The position numbers and the translations under genes were made by a program. A stretch of DNA of 64,000 nucleotides from an uncultured Bacteroides sp. (lineage in GTDB: Bacteria > Bacteroidota > Bacteroidia > Bacteroidales > Bacteroidaceae), in NCBI GenBank assembly GCA_900544675.1, contig UQVZ01000007.1:53249-117248 (forward strand). The letters run 5' to 3'. Below the pieces are notes generated by a model. The model was given only the letters and a program-made list of their open reading frames with translations. It was not told the DNA's origin and made no database searches. This document shows, one piece after another, positions 24,269 through 33,934 of the stretch (position 1 is its first letter; each line of letters begins with the position of its first letter).

Positions 24269-26854
24269 ATGAAAAAGACAATGAAATTTGTAGGGTTAGG
24301 GCTGATAGGCTTCTTCTTGGTTTCATGCAATGCTAAGTTGCCATATCAGGACACATCACTTCCGGCAGAAGAACGCGCGGAAGATTTGGTAAGCAGATTG
24401 ACACTGGAAGAGAAAGTGTCGTTGATGCAGAATGCTTCGCCGGCTATTCCAAGGTTAGGCATTAAGGCGTACGATTGGTGGAGCGAAGCGCTTCACGGAG
24501 TAGGGCGTGCCGGACTGGCTACCGTATTTCCGCAATCTATCGGCATGGCAGCTTCGTTTAACGACAGTTTGTTGCTGGATGTGTTTACAGCTGTAAGTGA
24601 TGAGGCACGTGCCAAATATGTGTCATTTGCTGAAGATGGTTCTTCGGAACGTTATCAGGGCTTGACTTTCTGGACACCTAATGTGAATATTTTCCGTGAC
24701 CCGAGATGGGGACGCGGACAGGAAACTTATGGTGAAGACCCTTACTTGAGCAGTCGGATGGGTATCAGTGTGGTACGTGGCTTGCAAGGTCCGGAAGAGG
24801 AAAAGTATGATAAGTTGCATGCTTGTGCCAAGCACTTTGCGGTCCATTCGGGACCGGAATGGAACCGGCATGTATTTGATGTGGAAAGCGTAGACCCTCG
24901 TGATTTGTGGGAAACATATTTGCCGGCTTTTAAGAGTGTAGTGCAGAAGGCAGGTGTAAAAGAGGTGATGTGTGCCTATAACCGGTTTGAGGGTGAACCT
25001 TGCTGTGGAAGCAACAAGCTGCTTCATCAGATATTGCGTGACGAATGGGGTTTTGAGGGCATTGTGGTATCTGATTGCTGGGCAATCAATGATTTTTATA
25101 CCGAAGGGCATCATCATACGGAACCCGATGCAGAACATGCTTCGGCTAAAGCCGTAACCAGCGGTACTGATTTGGAGTGCGGTCAGAGTTATGGCTCGCT
25201 GGTAGAAGCCGTGAAGCAGGGACTGATTGATGAAGAGAAAATCAATGCATCGGTCACTCGACTGATGAAAGCACGTTTCGAATTGGGAGAAATGGATGAG
25301 AATGTTCCTTGGAATCAGATTCCATACAGCGTAGTAGACAGCAAAGAACATAAGGCTTTGGCTTTGAAGATGGCTAAAGAAAGCATTGTGCTTTTGCAGA
25401 ATAAAAACAACATACTTCCGTTGAACCGTCAACTGAAGGTGGCGCTTGTGGGACCTAATGCAAACGATAGTGTGATGCAATGGGGTAATTACAACGGATT
25501 CCCAAGTCAGACTTCTACTTTATTAAAAAGTTTGCAGGCACAGCTTCCTGCAGCTCAGTTGATTTATGAGCCAGGGTGTGACCATACATCGGCAGTCTCT
25601 TTGCAAAGTTTGTTCCAACAATGTAGCGCAGATGGAAAGGTAGGATTCAAAGCTACTTACTGGAATAAGACAAGACCTGATAGTGTTCCGGATGTACAGA
25701 CTTATGTCGGTACACCTTTCCGTTTTACGACCGCAGGTGCAACGGTATTTGCTTCGGGAGTTAACCTAGGTGGTTTCTCCGCAATTTATGAATCGACTTT
25801 CCGTCCGACCCGGAGTGAGGAAGTGGTATTCAGTTTTCAGACTCAAGGATATGCCGAGTTGCATATTGACGGTGAAAAAGTGGCTTCTGCGCCTAATATG
25901 AAAAGCAACCGGGTATATGCTCTTCAGGCTGAAGCCGGAAAGGAATATGCCATCAAGGTAATTTTTGTAGCTACGGAAGGCAATTGTGCTACATTGAATT
26001 TCGATTTAGGACGTGAAGTGCCGCTAAACCTGAAGCTTTCAGTGGATAAAGTAAAAGATGCCGATGTGGTTATCTTTGCCGGTGGTATATCTCCGGGATT
26101 GGAAGGCGAAGAAATGCCTGTCAGTGTGCCGGGCTTTAAAGGAGGTGACCGGGAGACGATTGAATTGCCCGAAGTACAGACTCGTCTGCTGACCGAATTG
26201 AAGAAAGCTGGAAAGAAGATTGTATTAGTGAATTTCTCAGGTTCGGCAATGGCATTGGAGCGTGAAGCCAGACTGTGTGATGCCATTGTACAGGCTTGGT
26301 ATCCTGGACAAGCAGGCGGAGACGCTTTGACTGCTGTGCTTTTCGGTGATTACAATCCAGCTGGACGTTTGCCGGTAACTTTCTATAAGCGTACTGAACA
26401 ATTGCCTGATTTCCTGGATTATTCGATGAAAGGACGTACCTACCGTTACATGGAGGAAGCGCCGTTGTTCCCCTTTGGTTACGGATTGAGTTATACCACT
26501 TTCGCGTATGGAGATGCTCAGGCATCGGCAGCAGAAATAAAAGAGGGTGATGTATATACACTGACTGTTCCTGTAACTAATACGGGAGACCGGGATGGAG
26601 AAGAAGTGGTGCAAGTGTATTTGCGTCGTCCGGGTGACAAAGAAGGACCGAGCCACACCTTACGTGCTTTCAAGCGTGTAACTATAAAGAAAGGCGAAAC
26701 CCAGCAAGTGATTTTCCGGTTGGATGATGAAAGTTTCGAATGGTTTGATACCGCTTCGAACACAATGCGTCCGTTGGAAGGGGATTATGAAGTGTTGTAT
26801 GGAGGTTCTTCCGATTTAAAACAATTGAAGGCTGTTAAGGTAAAACGGTTGTGA
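24269..26854 (+). CDS. GH3 glycosidase lipoprotein with PA14 insert (beta-xylosidase/beta-glucosidase type)
   Basis: The protein is 861 residues. A lipoprotein signal with Cys20 in LVSC predicts envelope anchoring. The order is: GH3 N-terminal barrel (about 30-360) with nucleophile Asp269 in IVVSDCWAI; GH3 C-terminal sandwich split by a PA14 domain (about 455-590, starting VGFKATYWN); and a C-terminal fibronectin III-like domain (about 755-840). The RDPRWGRGQETYGEDPYL block is typical of the GH3 branch with beta-xylosidases and some beta-glucosidases. It releases terminal sugars from beta-oligosaccharides. It is a single gene with its own promoter and terminator. Confidence 0.92.
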   Translation: MKKTMKFVGLGLIGFFLVSCNAKLPYQDTSLPAEERAEDLVSRLTLEEKVSLMQNASPAIPRLGIKAYDWWSEALHGVGRAGLATVFPQSIGMAASFNDSLLLDVFTAVSDEARAKYVSFAEDGSSERYQGLTFWTPNVNIFRDPRWGRGQETYGEDPYLSSRMGISVVRGLQGPEEEKYDKLHACAKHFAVHSGPEWNRHVFDVESVDPRDLWETYLPAFKSVVQKAGVKEVMCAYNRFEGEPCCGSNKLLHQILRDEWGFEGIVVSDCWAINDFYTEGHHHTEPDAEHASAKAVTSGTDLECGQSYGSLVEAVKQGLIDEEKINASVTRLMKARFELGEMDENVPWNQIPYSVVDSKEHKALALKMAKESIVLLQNKNNILPLNRQLKVALVGPNANDSVMQWGNYNGFPSQTSTLLKSLQAQLPAAQLIYEPGCDHTSAVSLQSLFQQCSADGKVGFKATYWNKTRPDSVPDVQTYVGTPFRFTTAGATVFASGVNLGGFSAIYESTFRPTRSEEVVFSFQTQGYAELHIDGEKVASAPNMKSNRVYALQAEAGKEYAIKVIFVATEGNCATLNFDLGREVPLNLKLSVDKVKDADVVIFAGGISPGLEGEEMPVSVPGFKGGDRETIELPEVQTRLLTELKKAGKKIVLVNFSGSAMALEREARLCDAIVQAWYPGQAGGDALTAVLFGDYNPAGRLPVTFYKRTEQLPDFLDYSMKGRTYRYMEEAPLFPFGYGLSYTTFAYGDAQASAAEIKEGDVYTLTVPVTNTGDRDGEEVVQVYLRRPGDKEGPSHTLRAFKRVTIKKGETQQVIFRLDDESFEWFDTASNTMRPLEGDYEVLYGGSSDLKQLKAVKVKRL

Positions 26855-26931
26855 TAGAACCTGGGTAGAAAAACAGAACCTATTTTAATTCGAGTAGGTA
26901 GTTGTGCTATTAATTTAATAAGGTATAGAAG

Positions 26932-26969
26932 AAAAAAAGTCTGGTGCAGTTCGCGTGTCAGGCTTTTTT
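26932..26969 (+). terminator. Terminator after the GH3 gene
   Basis: AAAAAGTCTGG pairs with TCAGGCTTTTTT (one G-U) across a loop of about 12 nt. The remaining sequence to 27345 is AT-rich; it holds a weaker GTCCC/GGGC hairpin near 27046-27060 and no gene. Confidence 0.65.
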
Positions 26970-27275
26970 ACTATATACAACGGCAGATGAAAGTAGTGGG
27001 ATGGGAATAGCAACTGTTCTTTCGGTCAACTTTCGAATAAAAAGTGTCCCAAAAGGGCTTTATTTATTTCTTGTTTTTACAATCTTCTTTTATTCGTTAA
27101 ATTGAAAGTCAGTTGGTGTGAATAAGTCAAAATATAGGGCTGTAAGTGGTCTGTAACTTTCTTGTTTGGGTCGTATAAAATGGTTTTGTGATAAATTGAT
27201 AGCTTTGTTTTATGTTAACGGCGTGCCCAATTAACATAATGCGGTTAAATGTTCATGGAAAAGTTTTGTGGATGC

Positions 27276-27305
27276 TTTGAGAACACGGAAAAAATGTTAT
27301 ATTTG
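27276..27305 (+). promoter_or_regulatory. Promoter of the TonB receptor / nuclease locus
   Basis: TTTG (27276-27279), 18 nt, then TATATTTG (27298-27305). The spacing is slightly short for the consensus. Confidence 0.6.
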
Positions 27306-27345
27306 TTTCAAAATCTTTTAATAATGCAAAACTAACAAGAGACGT

Positions 27346-30063
27346 ATGAAAGATCAGTTGAAACATTTCTTACTGTTTGCCGTGCTTGCTGTGTGTTGTA
27401 CAGCTACGGCGGTAGCTCAGGCTACCTTGAAAGGTACGGTGGTGGATGCGGCCAATAACGAGCCTCTGATAGGGGCGACGGTAGCCGTGCAGGGAACCAC
27501 TCAAGGTGCGATAACCGATATAAACGGAGGTTTTACATTGAAGCTCCCCAAGTCGGGCGTGACGGTAGTGTTCACCTATATCGGATATAAGGATAAGAAA
27601 ATGGAGGTGACCGGACAAGGAGTGATAGACTTGGGCACAGTAGGGCTGGAGAATGATGCCCAAATGCTTCAGGATGTTGTTATCACTTCGTCGGTAGCTA
27701 TTGCCCGCAAGACTCCGGTAGCCGTATCGAGCGTAAGCATGGATTTCATCGAAGAAAAACTCGGTACACAAGAGTTCCCCGAAATCCTGAAATCGACTCC
27801 GGGTGTACATGCCAACAAAGAAGGAGGAGGTTACGGTGACTCTGAAATCTATATGCGCGGTTTCGGCAACGAGAATATCGCCGTTATGGTAAACGGTGTG
27901 CCGATGAACGATATGGAGTGGGGAGGTATCTACTGGTCGAACTGGGCTGGTCTGACCGATGTTACCCGCTCGATGCAGACACAGCGTGGTCTGGGCGCTT
28001 CGAAGGTTTCGGCTCCTTCGGTGGGCGGTACCATCAATATCGTTACCCGTGGATTGGACAGTGAGAAAGGCGGAACTGTTGCTTATACGATGGGCAACGA
28101 CGGCATGAACAAGATTCTGTTCAGCGTCTCTACCGGTGTTTCGAAGAGCGGTTGGGCCATGACGTTGCTGGGCTCCAGAACTTGGGGTAACGGCTATGTG
28201 CAGGGTACGGATTTCGAAGGATACAATTATTTCTTGAATATATCCAAGCGTATCAATGACGCCCATCAGTTATCGTTGACCGCGTTCGGCGCTCCGCAAA
28301 AGCACTATCAGCGTGACGGCGCGTTGACCATTGCCGACTGGCAGCGTGTGGAAAAAGTATATGGCGTGAAGAATTACAAGTATAATTCCACTTACGGATT
28401 CGATAACAACGGCGAACGCCAGAGTGCCGAATACAATGTATATCATAAGCCGCAAATCAGCTTGAACCATCAGTGGCAGATTGATTCGAAATCGTCGTTG
28501 AGTACGGTAGCCTATGTGTCTATTGGCCGTGGTTATGGAAACTCGGGTCAGGGCAATGAAGATTACGGTTATTCATACCGCGACTGGAACGGTGCCTATT
28601 ACGGTGTGTTGCAGGATAAGTTCCGCAAGGCAGACGGCACGTTCGACTACGGAGCCATCGAGGACATCAACGCCGCAAGCGAATACGGTTCGATGTTGGT
28701 GATGAGCCAGTCGAAGAATTACCATAACTGGTATGGTTTGCTCTCTACCTATACGACGAAGTTCGGCGACTATTTCGATTTTTACGGAGGCATCGATTTC
28801 CGTTATTATAAAGGTACGCATACGAACGAGATTTCTGACCTGTTCGGCGGACAGTATTTCATGGACTCTACCCGTGGCGATGTGCAGGTTGCCAATAATG
28901 CCAATGCTGCTAATCCGGCTTGGAGATACCAGAAACTGGGGGTAGGCGATGTGGTTTACCGCGACTATGACGGACACGTGCTTCAGGAAGGCGCTTTCTT
29001 CCAGACCGAATATAACCGCGACAAACTGGCCGCTTTCGTAGCAGGTTCGTTGTCGAACACCACTTATTGGCGTTACGACCGTTTCTATTACGACGAGGCT
29101 CATGCCAAATCGGACAAGGTCAGCTTCTTGGGCTTTACGGTGAAAGGCGGTGCCAATTACAACATTACCGATAATCACAACGTGTTCTTCAATGTAGGTT
29201 ACATCAGCCGTGCGCCTAAATTCTCTTACGGTGCTTTCATGCAAGCCACTACGAGCCATGCCATCAACAAGGATGCCAAGAATGAAAAGGTATTGTCGTT
29301 CGAGTTGGGTTATGGTTTCCGTAACGAATGGCTGAGCGCGAATGTGAACGCTTATTACACCAAATGGCTGGACAAGACGATGACCAAGAGCGGTACGATG
29401 GACAACCAGATGGAATATTACATGAACATGACAGGTGTGGACGCGCTTCACAAAGGTGTGGAACTGGATGTGAAAATCACTCCGCTGAGCTGGTTGGAGC
29501 TGACCGGTATGTTCTCGCTGGGTGACTGGAAGTGGAACAGCAACGCGACCGGATATGCATACGATGCGTATGGAAACGCTTTGACATCAGAAGGAACTAC
29601 CACGACAGTAGGTGCGCCCGACCATGCCAATGCTAAAATCAATCTGAAGGGAGTGCGTGTAGGAGGTTCGGCACAGACTACAGCTGCCATCGGCGCTACG
29701 TTCAAGATAGGAAAATCTATCCGCGTGGGTGCCGACTGGACTTATTACGGACGTAACTATGCTTACTATTCGTTGTCGGGAAGTAACCTGTCGTTGGGTA
29801 AGGAAGTATCCGTGCTCGACCCGTGGAAGATTCCGGCAGCCAGCCAGTTCGACTTGAATGCGTCTTATCGTTTCAAGATAGGCAAGCTCAATGCCACCCT
29901 TTCCGGAAACGTGAACAACTTGCTGGATTACCAGTATATCTCTAAGGCATTCAATCCGAATACGCTTTCTTCTTCAACCTTGCAGGAAGCTACAGCCGAC
30001 AACATCTATTGCTACTATGCTTTCGGCCGCACCTACAGCTTGAGACTGAAAGTCAATTTCTAA
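27346..30063 (+). CDS. TonB-dependent outer-membrane receptor with N-terminal CarboxypepD_reg-like domain
   Basis: The protein is 905 residues. It has a signal peptide (about 1-25, ending VAQA), a carboxypeptidase-regulatory-like beta-sandwich (about 27-110, LKGTVVDAANNEPLIGATV), a plug domain (about 115-240, with IYMRGFGNENIAVMVNGVPM and GGTINIVTRG) and a beta-barrel ending in Phe (LRLKVNF). It imports a ligand using TonB-ExbBD energy. No SusD-like gene is adjacent; instead a two-repeat lipoprotein and two secreted nucleases follow on the same strand. The cargo may therefore be nucleic-acid breakdown products, which is inference from neighbours. Confidence 0.92.
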   Translation: MKDQLKHFLLFAVLAVCCTATAVAQATLKGTVVDAANNEPLIGATVAVQGTTQGAITDINGGFTLKLPKSGVTVVFTYIGYKDKKMEVTGQGVIDLGTVGLENDAQMLQDVVITSSVAIARKTPVAVSSVSMDFIEEKLGTQEFPEILKSTPGVHANKEGGGYGDSEIYMRGFGNENIAVMVNGVPMNDMEWGGIYWSNWAGLTDVTRSMQTQRGLGASKVSAPSVGGTINIVTRGLDSEKGGTVAYTMGNDGMNKILFSVSTGVSKSGWAMTLLGSRTWGNGYVQGTDFEGYNYFLNISKRINDAHQLSLTAFGAPQKHYQRDGALTIADWQRVEKVYGVKNYKYNSTYGFDNNGERQSAEYNVYHKPQISLNHQWQIDSKSSLSTVAYVSIGRGYGNSGQGNEDYGYSYRDWNGAYYGVLQDKFRKADGTFDYGAIEDINAASEYGSMLVMSQSKNYHNWYGLLSTYTTKFGDYFDFYGGIDFRYYKGTHTNEISDLFGGQYFMDSTRGDVQVANNANAANPAWRYQKLGVGDVVYRDYDGHVLQEGAFFQTEYNRDKLAAFVAGSLSNTTYWRYDRFYYDEAHAKSDKVSFLGFTVKGGANYNITDNHNVFFNVGYISRAPKFSYGAFMQATTSHAINKDAKNEKVLSFELGYGFRNEWLSANVNAYYTKWLDKTMTKSGTMDNQMEYYMNMTGVDALHKGVELDVKITPLSWLELTGMFSLGDWKWNSNATGYAYDAYGNALTSEGTTTTVGAPDHANAKINLKGVRVGGSAQTTAAIGATFKIGKSIRVGADWTYYGRNYAYYSLSGSNLSLGKEVSVLDPWKIPAASQFDLNASYRFKIGKLNATLSGNVNNLLDYQYISKAFNPNTLSSSTLQEATADNIYCYYAFGRTYSLRLKVNF

Positions 30064-30084
30064 CCTCTAATCCAAGAACGTGAT

Positions 30085-32520
30085 ATGAAAAAGATAATAT
30101 TGATGTCGACCGTATTGCTGGCAGGATTGTCGGCGTGCGAAGATTACAATGACCAGTTTGATATAGACTATACCCTGACCGATGTGAAAAACGGGGTGAC
30201 GATTCAGTTGGCTTCTTCCGATTATGCGACGATTGCCGGCATGGAAGCCAATAAAGAACTTGCCTTGTCGAAAGACCCGGAAGGACAGTCGTATGTAACT
30301 GCCCTTGAGGCTATCGGTGAAAACCGTTATTTTGCAGACAAGACACAGGCTGAATGGTATTTGCCTGCTTTCATCGATTATAAATATCCCAATGCCGATA
30401 CCGGTTCGCGCATTTCGGTACAATATAATATGTATAGAGAGCAGTCGGGCTATCTGGCAGATTTCAAGCACATCACCGAATATACCTTGAGCAACAACGA
30501 TTACCGCAATGTATGGGACGGAGCTTCTACCGCCACTTACCTGTCGCCATCTACCTTGCGTCAGTTGCCCGGTGTGCTGGAGTCGCGTGTAGACAATCCC
30601 GCTGAGGGGGATATGGTAGTCGTAAACTACGCTTATTCGGAGTTCGAGCCGAGTGCGGGCGGAAGTGTGGTTCCGGTGGTGTATCAGCAAATCAATGATT
30701 TCGAAGGCGAAGCCGGCAATTATGTCATTGCCGCAAAAGCCAATGACGGCAATTATTATCCGTTCGGCAAGCTGGATGACCCGAACAAGCTATACGGATA
30801 CCTCTATCCCGATGCCATAACAGTGACCGATGGCGTGATTTCGTCGGATGAAGGTTCGGAGCAGGTTGTTACCATCGAAGAAGGAACCGAAGGCTATACC
30901 TTGCTGAACACGAATATGCAATACATCTATCAGAGTGGCACTTATAATAGCTTCAATTTCTCTACCTCCTTGCCGACCGAAGGCGGTGAATGGTCGATTG
31001 AAGCCAACGGTGACGGCACGTTCAAGCTGAAAAACATCGAAAAGAACAAGACTGTGAAACTGACGCTTTTCAATGATTCGTATAGCTACGGATGTTATCC
31101 GGTTTCCAGCTATGCTTACCTGGAAGACCCGATGAAAGAGGAAAGCGGTTTGTTCGAAATAAAGGATGTGGCTCTTCCCGAAGGTTCTACTTATGTGTGG
31201 AAACACGACTCTTACGGTTATTATAAGGCTTCGGCATACGTGGGTGGTGCCAACTTGCCTGCTGAAAGCTGGCTGGTATCTTCCGAAATCGATTTGTCGG
31301 AAGCCACAGCCCCGGTTCTCACCTTTGATTTCGCCTTTAATTTCCTGAACGGAAATCAGGCTGCCGACTTCCTGCAACTGAAAGTGTCTTCGGATTATGC
31401 CGGAGATGTAAACGCGGCTACCTGGACTGACGTGACATACGACGGCTCGCAGTTCAACGGCTGGAACTTTATAGCACAAAATGTTGATTTGTCTCCGTTC
31501 AAGGGGCAAAAGGTGGTGCTGGCATTTGCCTACAAGAGCACCAGCGACTGTGCGCCTACTGCCGAAATCAAGAACCTGTTGATACAGGAAAAAGAGGCGA
31601 ACTACTGGGATGTATGTATCTTCAAGGAAGTGGCCGAATCGGAAGTGGCAGCTCAGATGTTGAAGATGAGCCGTGCTTCGGGCGCGTATGCCAATACGGC
31701 TGCGCTTTATGTGTACCGCGATGGAAACTGGAGTGAATATACTACGGAAGACGCGAAAGTGATTGTTGCCGATCCGGCACTGTATGCTCAGCTGGGTACC
31801 GATTATGTATCGAAGCCTGCCAATGTATTCCCGGTTTATCTGGTGCAGAAATATCCGTTTGCCGTGAAGGGCGATAAGGCTGCCGTCATCTATAAGAAGA
31901 CGAGCGACAGTGATCCGGTGGTAGAAGAATATACGTATGACAACGGTTGGAGCGCATCGCTGAATTACTCTTCACGCACGACCATTTTCGAGAAGACCGC
32001 CGAAGGGTATGTAGCTCAGGCAGGCACTTATCTGGATGAAAGCCTGTTGGGCAACGAAGGCGGATTCACCATTCAGGACATTGCAATGCAAGGTGTCAAC
32101 TATGTATGGTCGAATACTTCGCAATATGGTTGGAAAGCTTCAGCTTACTTGAACAATACCAACAATCCGGCTGAAAGCTGGCTGATATCTCCGGTGATTG
32201 ACTTGTCGGAAGCTGTAGCTCCGCAGTTGTCATTCGAAGAAGCGCACCGCTATCTGAATGGTGAGGCGTTGACCGACCATTTCATGATTAAGGTATCTGT
32301 CGACTATGTGGACAATGTAGAGACTTGCACCTGGGAAGATTTGGTTTACGACGAATCACAATGGTCCGACGGTCAGACTTGGGATTTCTATCCGGTTGGT
32401 CCGTACGACCTGAGTGCATACACCGGACAGGTTATCCGTCTGGCATTTGTTTACATCAGCAATGCTACGGCAGCTCCTACGTGGGAGTTCAAGAATATCT
32501 TGGTGAACGAAGCTGAATAA
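30085..32520 (+). CDS. Surface-type lipoprotein with two choice-of-anchor-J-like domains
   Basis: The protein is 811 residues. A lipoprotein signal with Cys18 in LSAC, followed by acidic residues, is compatible with surface export in Bacteroidota. Two similar beta-sandwich domains are seen (about 345-500 and 660-811), both with KASAY, PAESWL, IDLSEA and a final FKNIL/IKNLL strand, as in choice-of-anchor J domains. The N-terminal third is Asp/Asn/Tyr-rich with no known fold. It starts 21 nt after the TonB receptor and takes the position a SusD-like binding lipoprotein would have. A ligand-capture role is inferred. Confidence 0.75.
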   Translation: MKKIILMSTVLLAGLSACEDYNDQFDIDYTLTDVKNGVTIQLASSDYATIAGMEANKELALSKDPEGQSYVTALEAIGENRYFADKTQAEWYLPAFIDYKYPNADTGSRISVQYNMYREQSGYLADFKHITEYTLSNNDYRNVWDGASTATYLSPSTLRQLPGVLESRVDNPAEGDMVVVNYAYSEFEPSAGGSVVPVVYQQINDFEGEAGNYVIAAKANDGNYYPFGKLDDPNKLYGYLYPDAITVTDGVISSDEGSEQVVTIEEGTEGYTLLNTNMQYIYQSGTYNSFNFSTSLPTEGGEWSIEANGDGTFKLKNIEKNKTVKLTLFNDSYSYGCYPVSSYAYLEDPMKEESGLFEIKDVALPEGSTYVWKHDSYGYYKASAYVGGANLPAESWLVSSEIDLSEATAPVLTFDFAFNFLNGNQAADFLQLKVSSDYAGDVNAATWTDVTYDGSQFNGWNFIAQNVDLSPFKGQKVVLAFAYKSTSDCAPTAEIKNLLIQEKEANYWDVCIFKEVAESEVAAQMLKMSRASGAYANTAALYVYRDGNWSEYTTEDAKVIVADPALYAQLGTDYVSKPANVFPVYLVQKYPFAVKGDKAAVIYKKTSDSDPVVEEYTYDNGWSASLNYSSRTTIFEKTAEGYVAQAGTYLDESLLGNEGGFTIQDIAMQGVNYVWSNTSQYGWKASAYLNNTNNPAESWLISPVIDLSEAVAPQLSFEEAHRYLNGEALTDHFMIKVSVDYVDNVETCTWEDLVYDESQWSDGQTWDFYPVGPYDLSAYTGQVIRLAFVYISNATAAPTWEFKNILVNEAE

Positions 32521-32539
32521 CGAAAAATAGAAATCTGCG

Positions 32540-32600
32540 TCACCACAGAGTTCACAGGCGAGTGTCAGAAGACGCTGTGTACTTGTGTCCTCTGTGGTGA
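32540..32600 (+). terminator. Hairpin between the lipoprotein and nuclease genes
   Basis: TCACCACAGAG (32540-32550) pairs perfectly with CTCTGTGGTGA (32590-32600), then TTCTTTTATT. It may attenuate transcription inside the locus. It belongs to the CACCACNGA repeat vocabulary also seen at 62666-62787. Confidence 0.5.
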
Positions 32601-32620
32601 TTCTTTTATTAGGATACGAT

Positions 32621-33898
32621 ATGAAATATTATGTAATAGGAATTTATCTGTTGCTCGCGGGCTGGCTGGTTGCCGGATGCAGCAACGACGATGTGATAGT
32701 AGAAGAAGGTGTTGAAACTACGCAGGAAGGGGCGGTTACCTTGGTGTTGAAAGGTTATGAAAGTTCTTCGGAAGGCTTTTCGATTTGTCAGCCCGAAGGG
32801 TTTACCTATCCTTTTTACATTCAAGGCAAAGCTTTTCATGGCAATGCTTATTGGTTTAAGGAAAGCGATGCCGAACGGCTGGATGCCATGCAGGAAGTGC
32901 CTTGGGAAGGTGCCGGCTGGCAGCAGTCTATCGCTATTGAGGCGGATGCGGCTTATTGGGCTTGGTGTGCCGGAGCCGACCGTTATCGTTTCCTGAAGTT
33001 TCGGATGATAGAGATTGAAGGCAATGAGGTGACTATCGAATATGCCGAAGCTGAGGCTCCTGCAGGCAACTTGAATGCCAACAAGGTCGGTGATGACGCT
33101 TCGGTGACCGAATATGAAATGCCTTGCCTGAATGATTCGAATACGTATGTCAGCCATTACGTTACGCTGGACGGCACATTGGTGTTGAATTATGCCTTGG
33201 AGTGGAACGCGGTGAAAAGACATGCCCATTGGGTTGCTTTCTCATTTGACAAGACGACCGCTGCCGATGTTGTAAAACGCACCGATGCCTGGGCAGTCGA
33301 TCCGGAATTGCCTGCCGATATGCAGACGGAGGAAGCTGACCATAAGAGTGACGGATTCGATAAGGGGCATCTTTGCGCTTCCGAGGACCGGGTATATCTG
33401 AAGGAAGCCAACGAGCAGACTTTTTATTACAGCAATATGTCGCCCCAACTGAATGATTTCAATGGCGGTTTCTGGCAAGGACTGGAAGCGCAAGTGCAGA
33501 AGTGGGGACGTTCGACCGCTTCGGATATATATAATAAGGTATATGTAGCCAAAGGCGGAACGTTGAACGAACTATTGCTCGATTTTCAAGGAAGTCCGGT
33601 TTCGGGCGGTACTCCAGTTACCGATGCACAAGGTTTTACCATACATGGACTGGCTTGTCCTGCCTATTATTTCATGGCGGTATTGGCACAGAAGGGAAGC
33701 GGTTTTCAAGCCATTGCTTTCCTGGTGCCTCATCAGGAAGGGCTGACACGGAATCCTAAAGCTGCCGACCTGCAGCATTATGTGGTTTCAGTAGATTCAT
33801 TGGAGCGGAAAACAGGCATTGACTTCTTCTGTAACCTGGATGATGCTGTCGAAAACTGGGTAGAAGCGGAAGCTGTTGTAGAAGACTGGGACTGGTAA
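32621..33898 (+). CDS. Exported DNA/RNA non-specific endonuclease (NUC1 family) lipoprotein
   Basis: From the ATG at 32621 the protein is 425 residues; the in-frame start at 32585 lies within the upstream hairpin. Lipoprotein Cys20 lies in VAGC. The N-terminal part (about 25-170) is of unknown fold. The C-terminal part (about 190-415) is a beta-beta-alpha-metal nuclease: GFDKGHLCAS contains the general-base His250 of the DRGH motif, and YYSNMSPQLNDFN supplies the Mg-binding Asn. It should cut DNA and RNA outside the inner membrane. The next gene is a second exported nuclease/phosphatase. Confidence 0.9.
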   Translation: MKYYVIGIYLLLAGWLVAGCSNDDVIVEEGVETTQEGAVTLVLKGYESSSEGFSICQPEGFTYPFYIQGKAFHGNAYWFKESDAERLDAMQEVPWEGAGWQQSIAIEADAAYWAWCAGADRYRFLKFRMIEIEGNEVTIEYAEAEAPAGNLNANKVGDDASVTEYEMPCLNDSNTYVSHYVTLDGTLVLNYALEWNAVKRHAHWVAFSFDKTTAADVVKRTDAWAVDPELPADMQTEEADHKSDGFDKGHLCASEDRVYLKEANEQTFYYSNMSPQLNDFNGGFWQGLEAQVQKWGRSTASDIYNKVYVAKGGTLNELLLDFQGSPVSGGTPVTDAQGFTIHGLACPAYYFMAVLAQKGSGFQAIAFLVPHQEGLTRNPKAADLQHYVVSVDSLERKTGIDFFCNLDDAVENWVEAEAVVEDWDW

Positions 33899-33934
33899 AA
33901 TGATATTGTTTTTTACTTAAAAATGAGGATATCT

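Noticed and set aside
27346..32520. Classical SusC/SusD polysaccharide utilisation pair
   Set aside because: The receptor is shorter than typical SusC and lacks its signature, the lipoprotein is not SusD-like (beta-sandwich repeats, no helical TPR), and nucleases, not glycosidases, follow.
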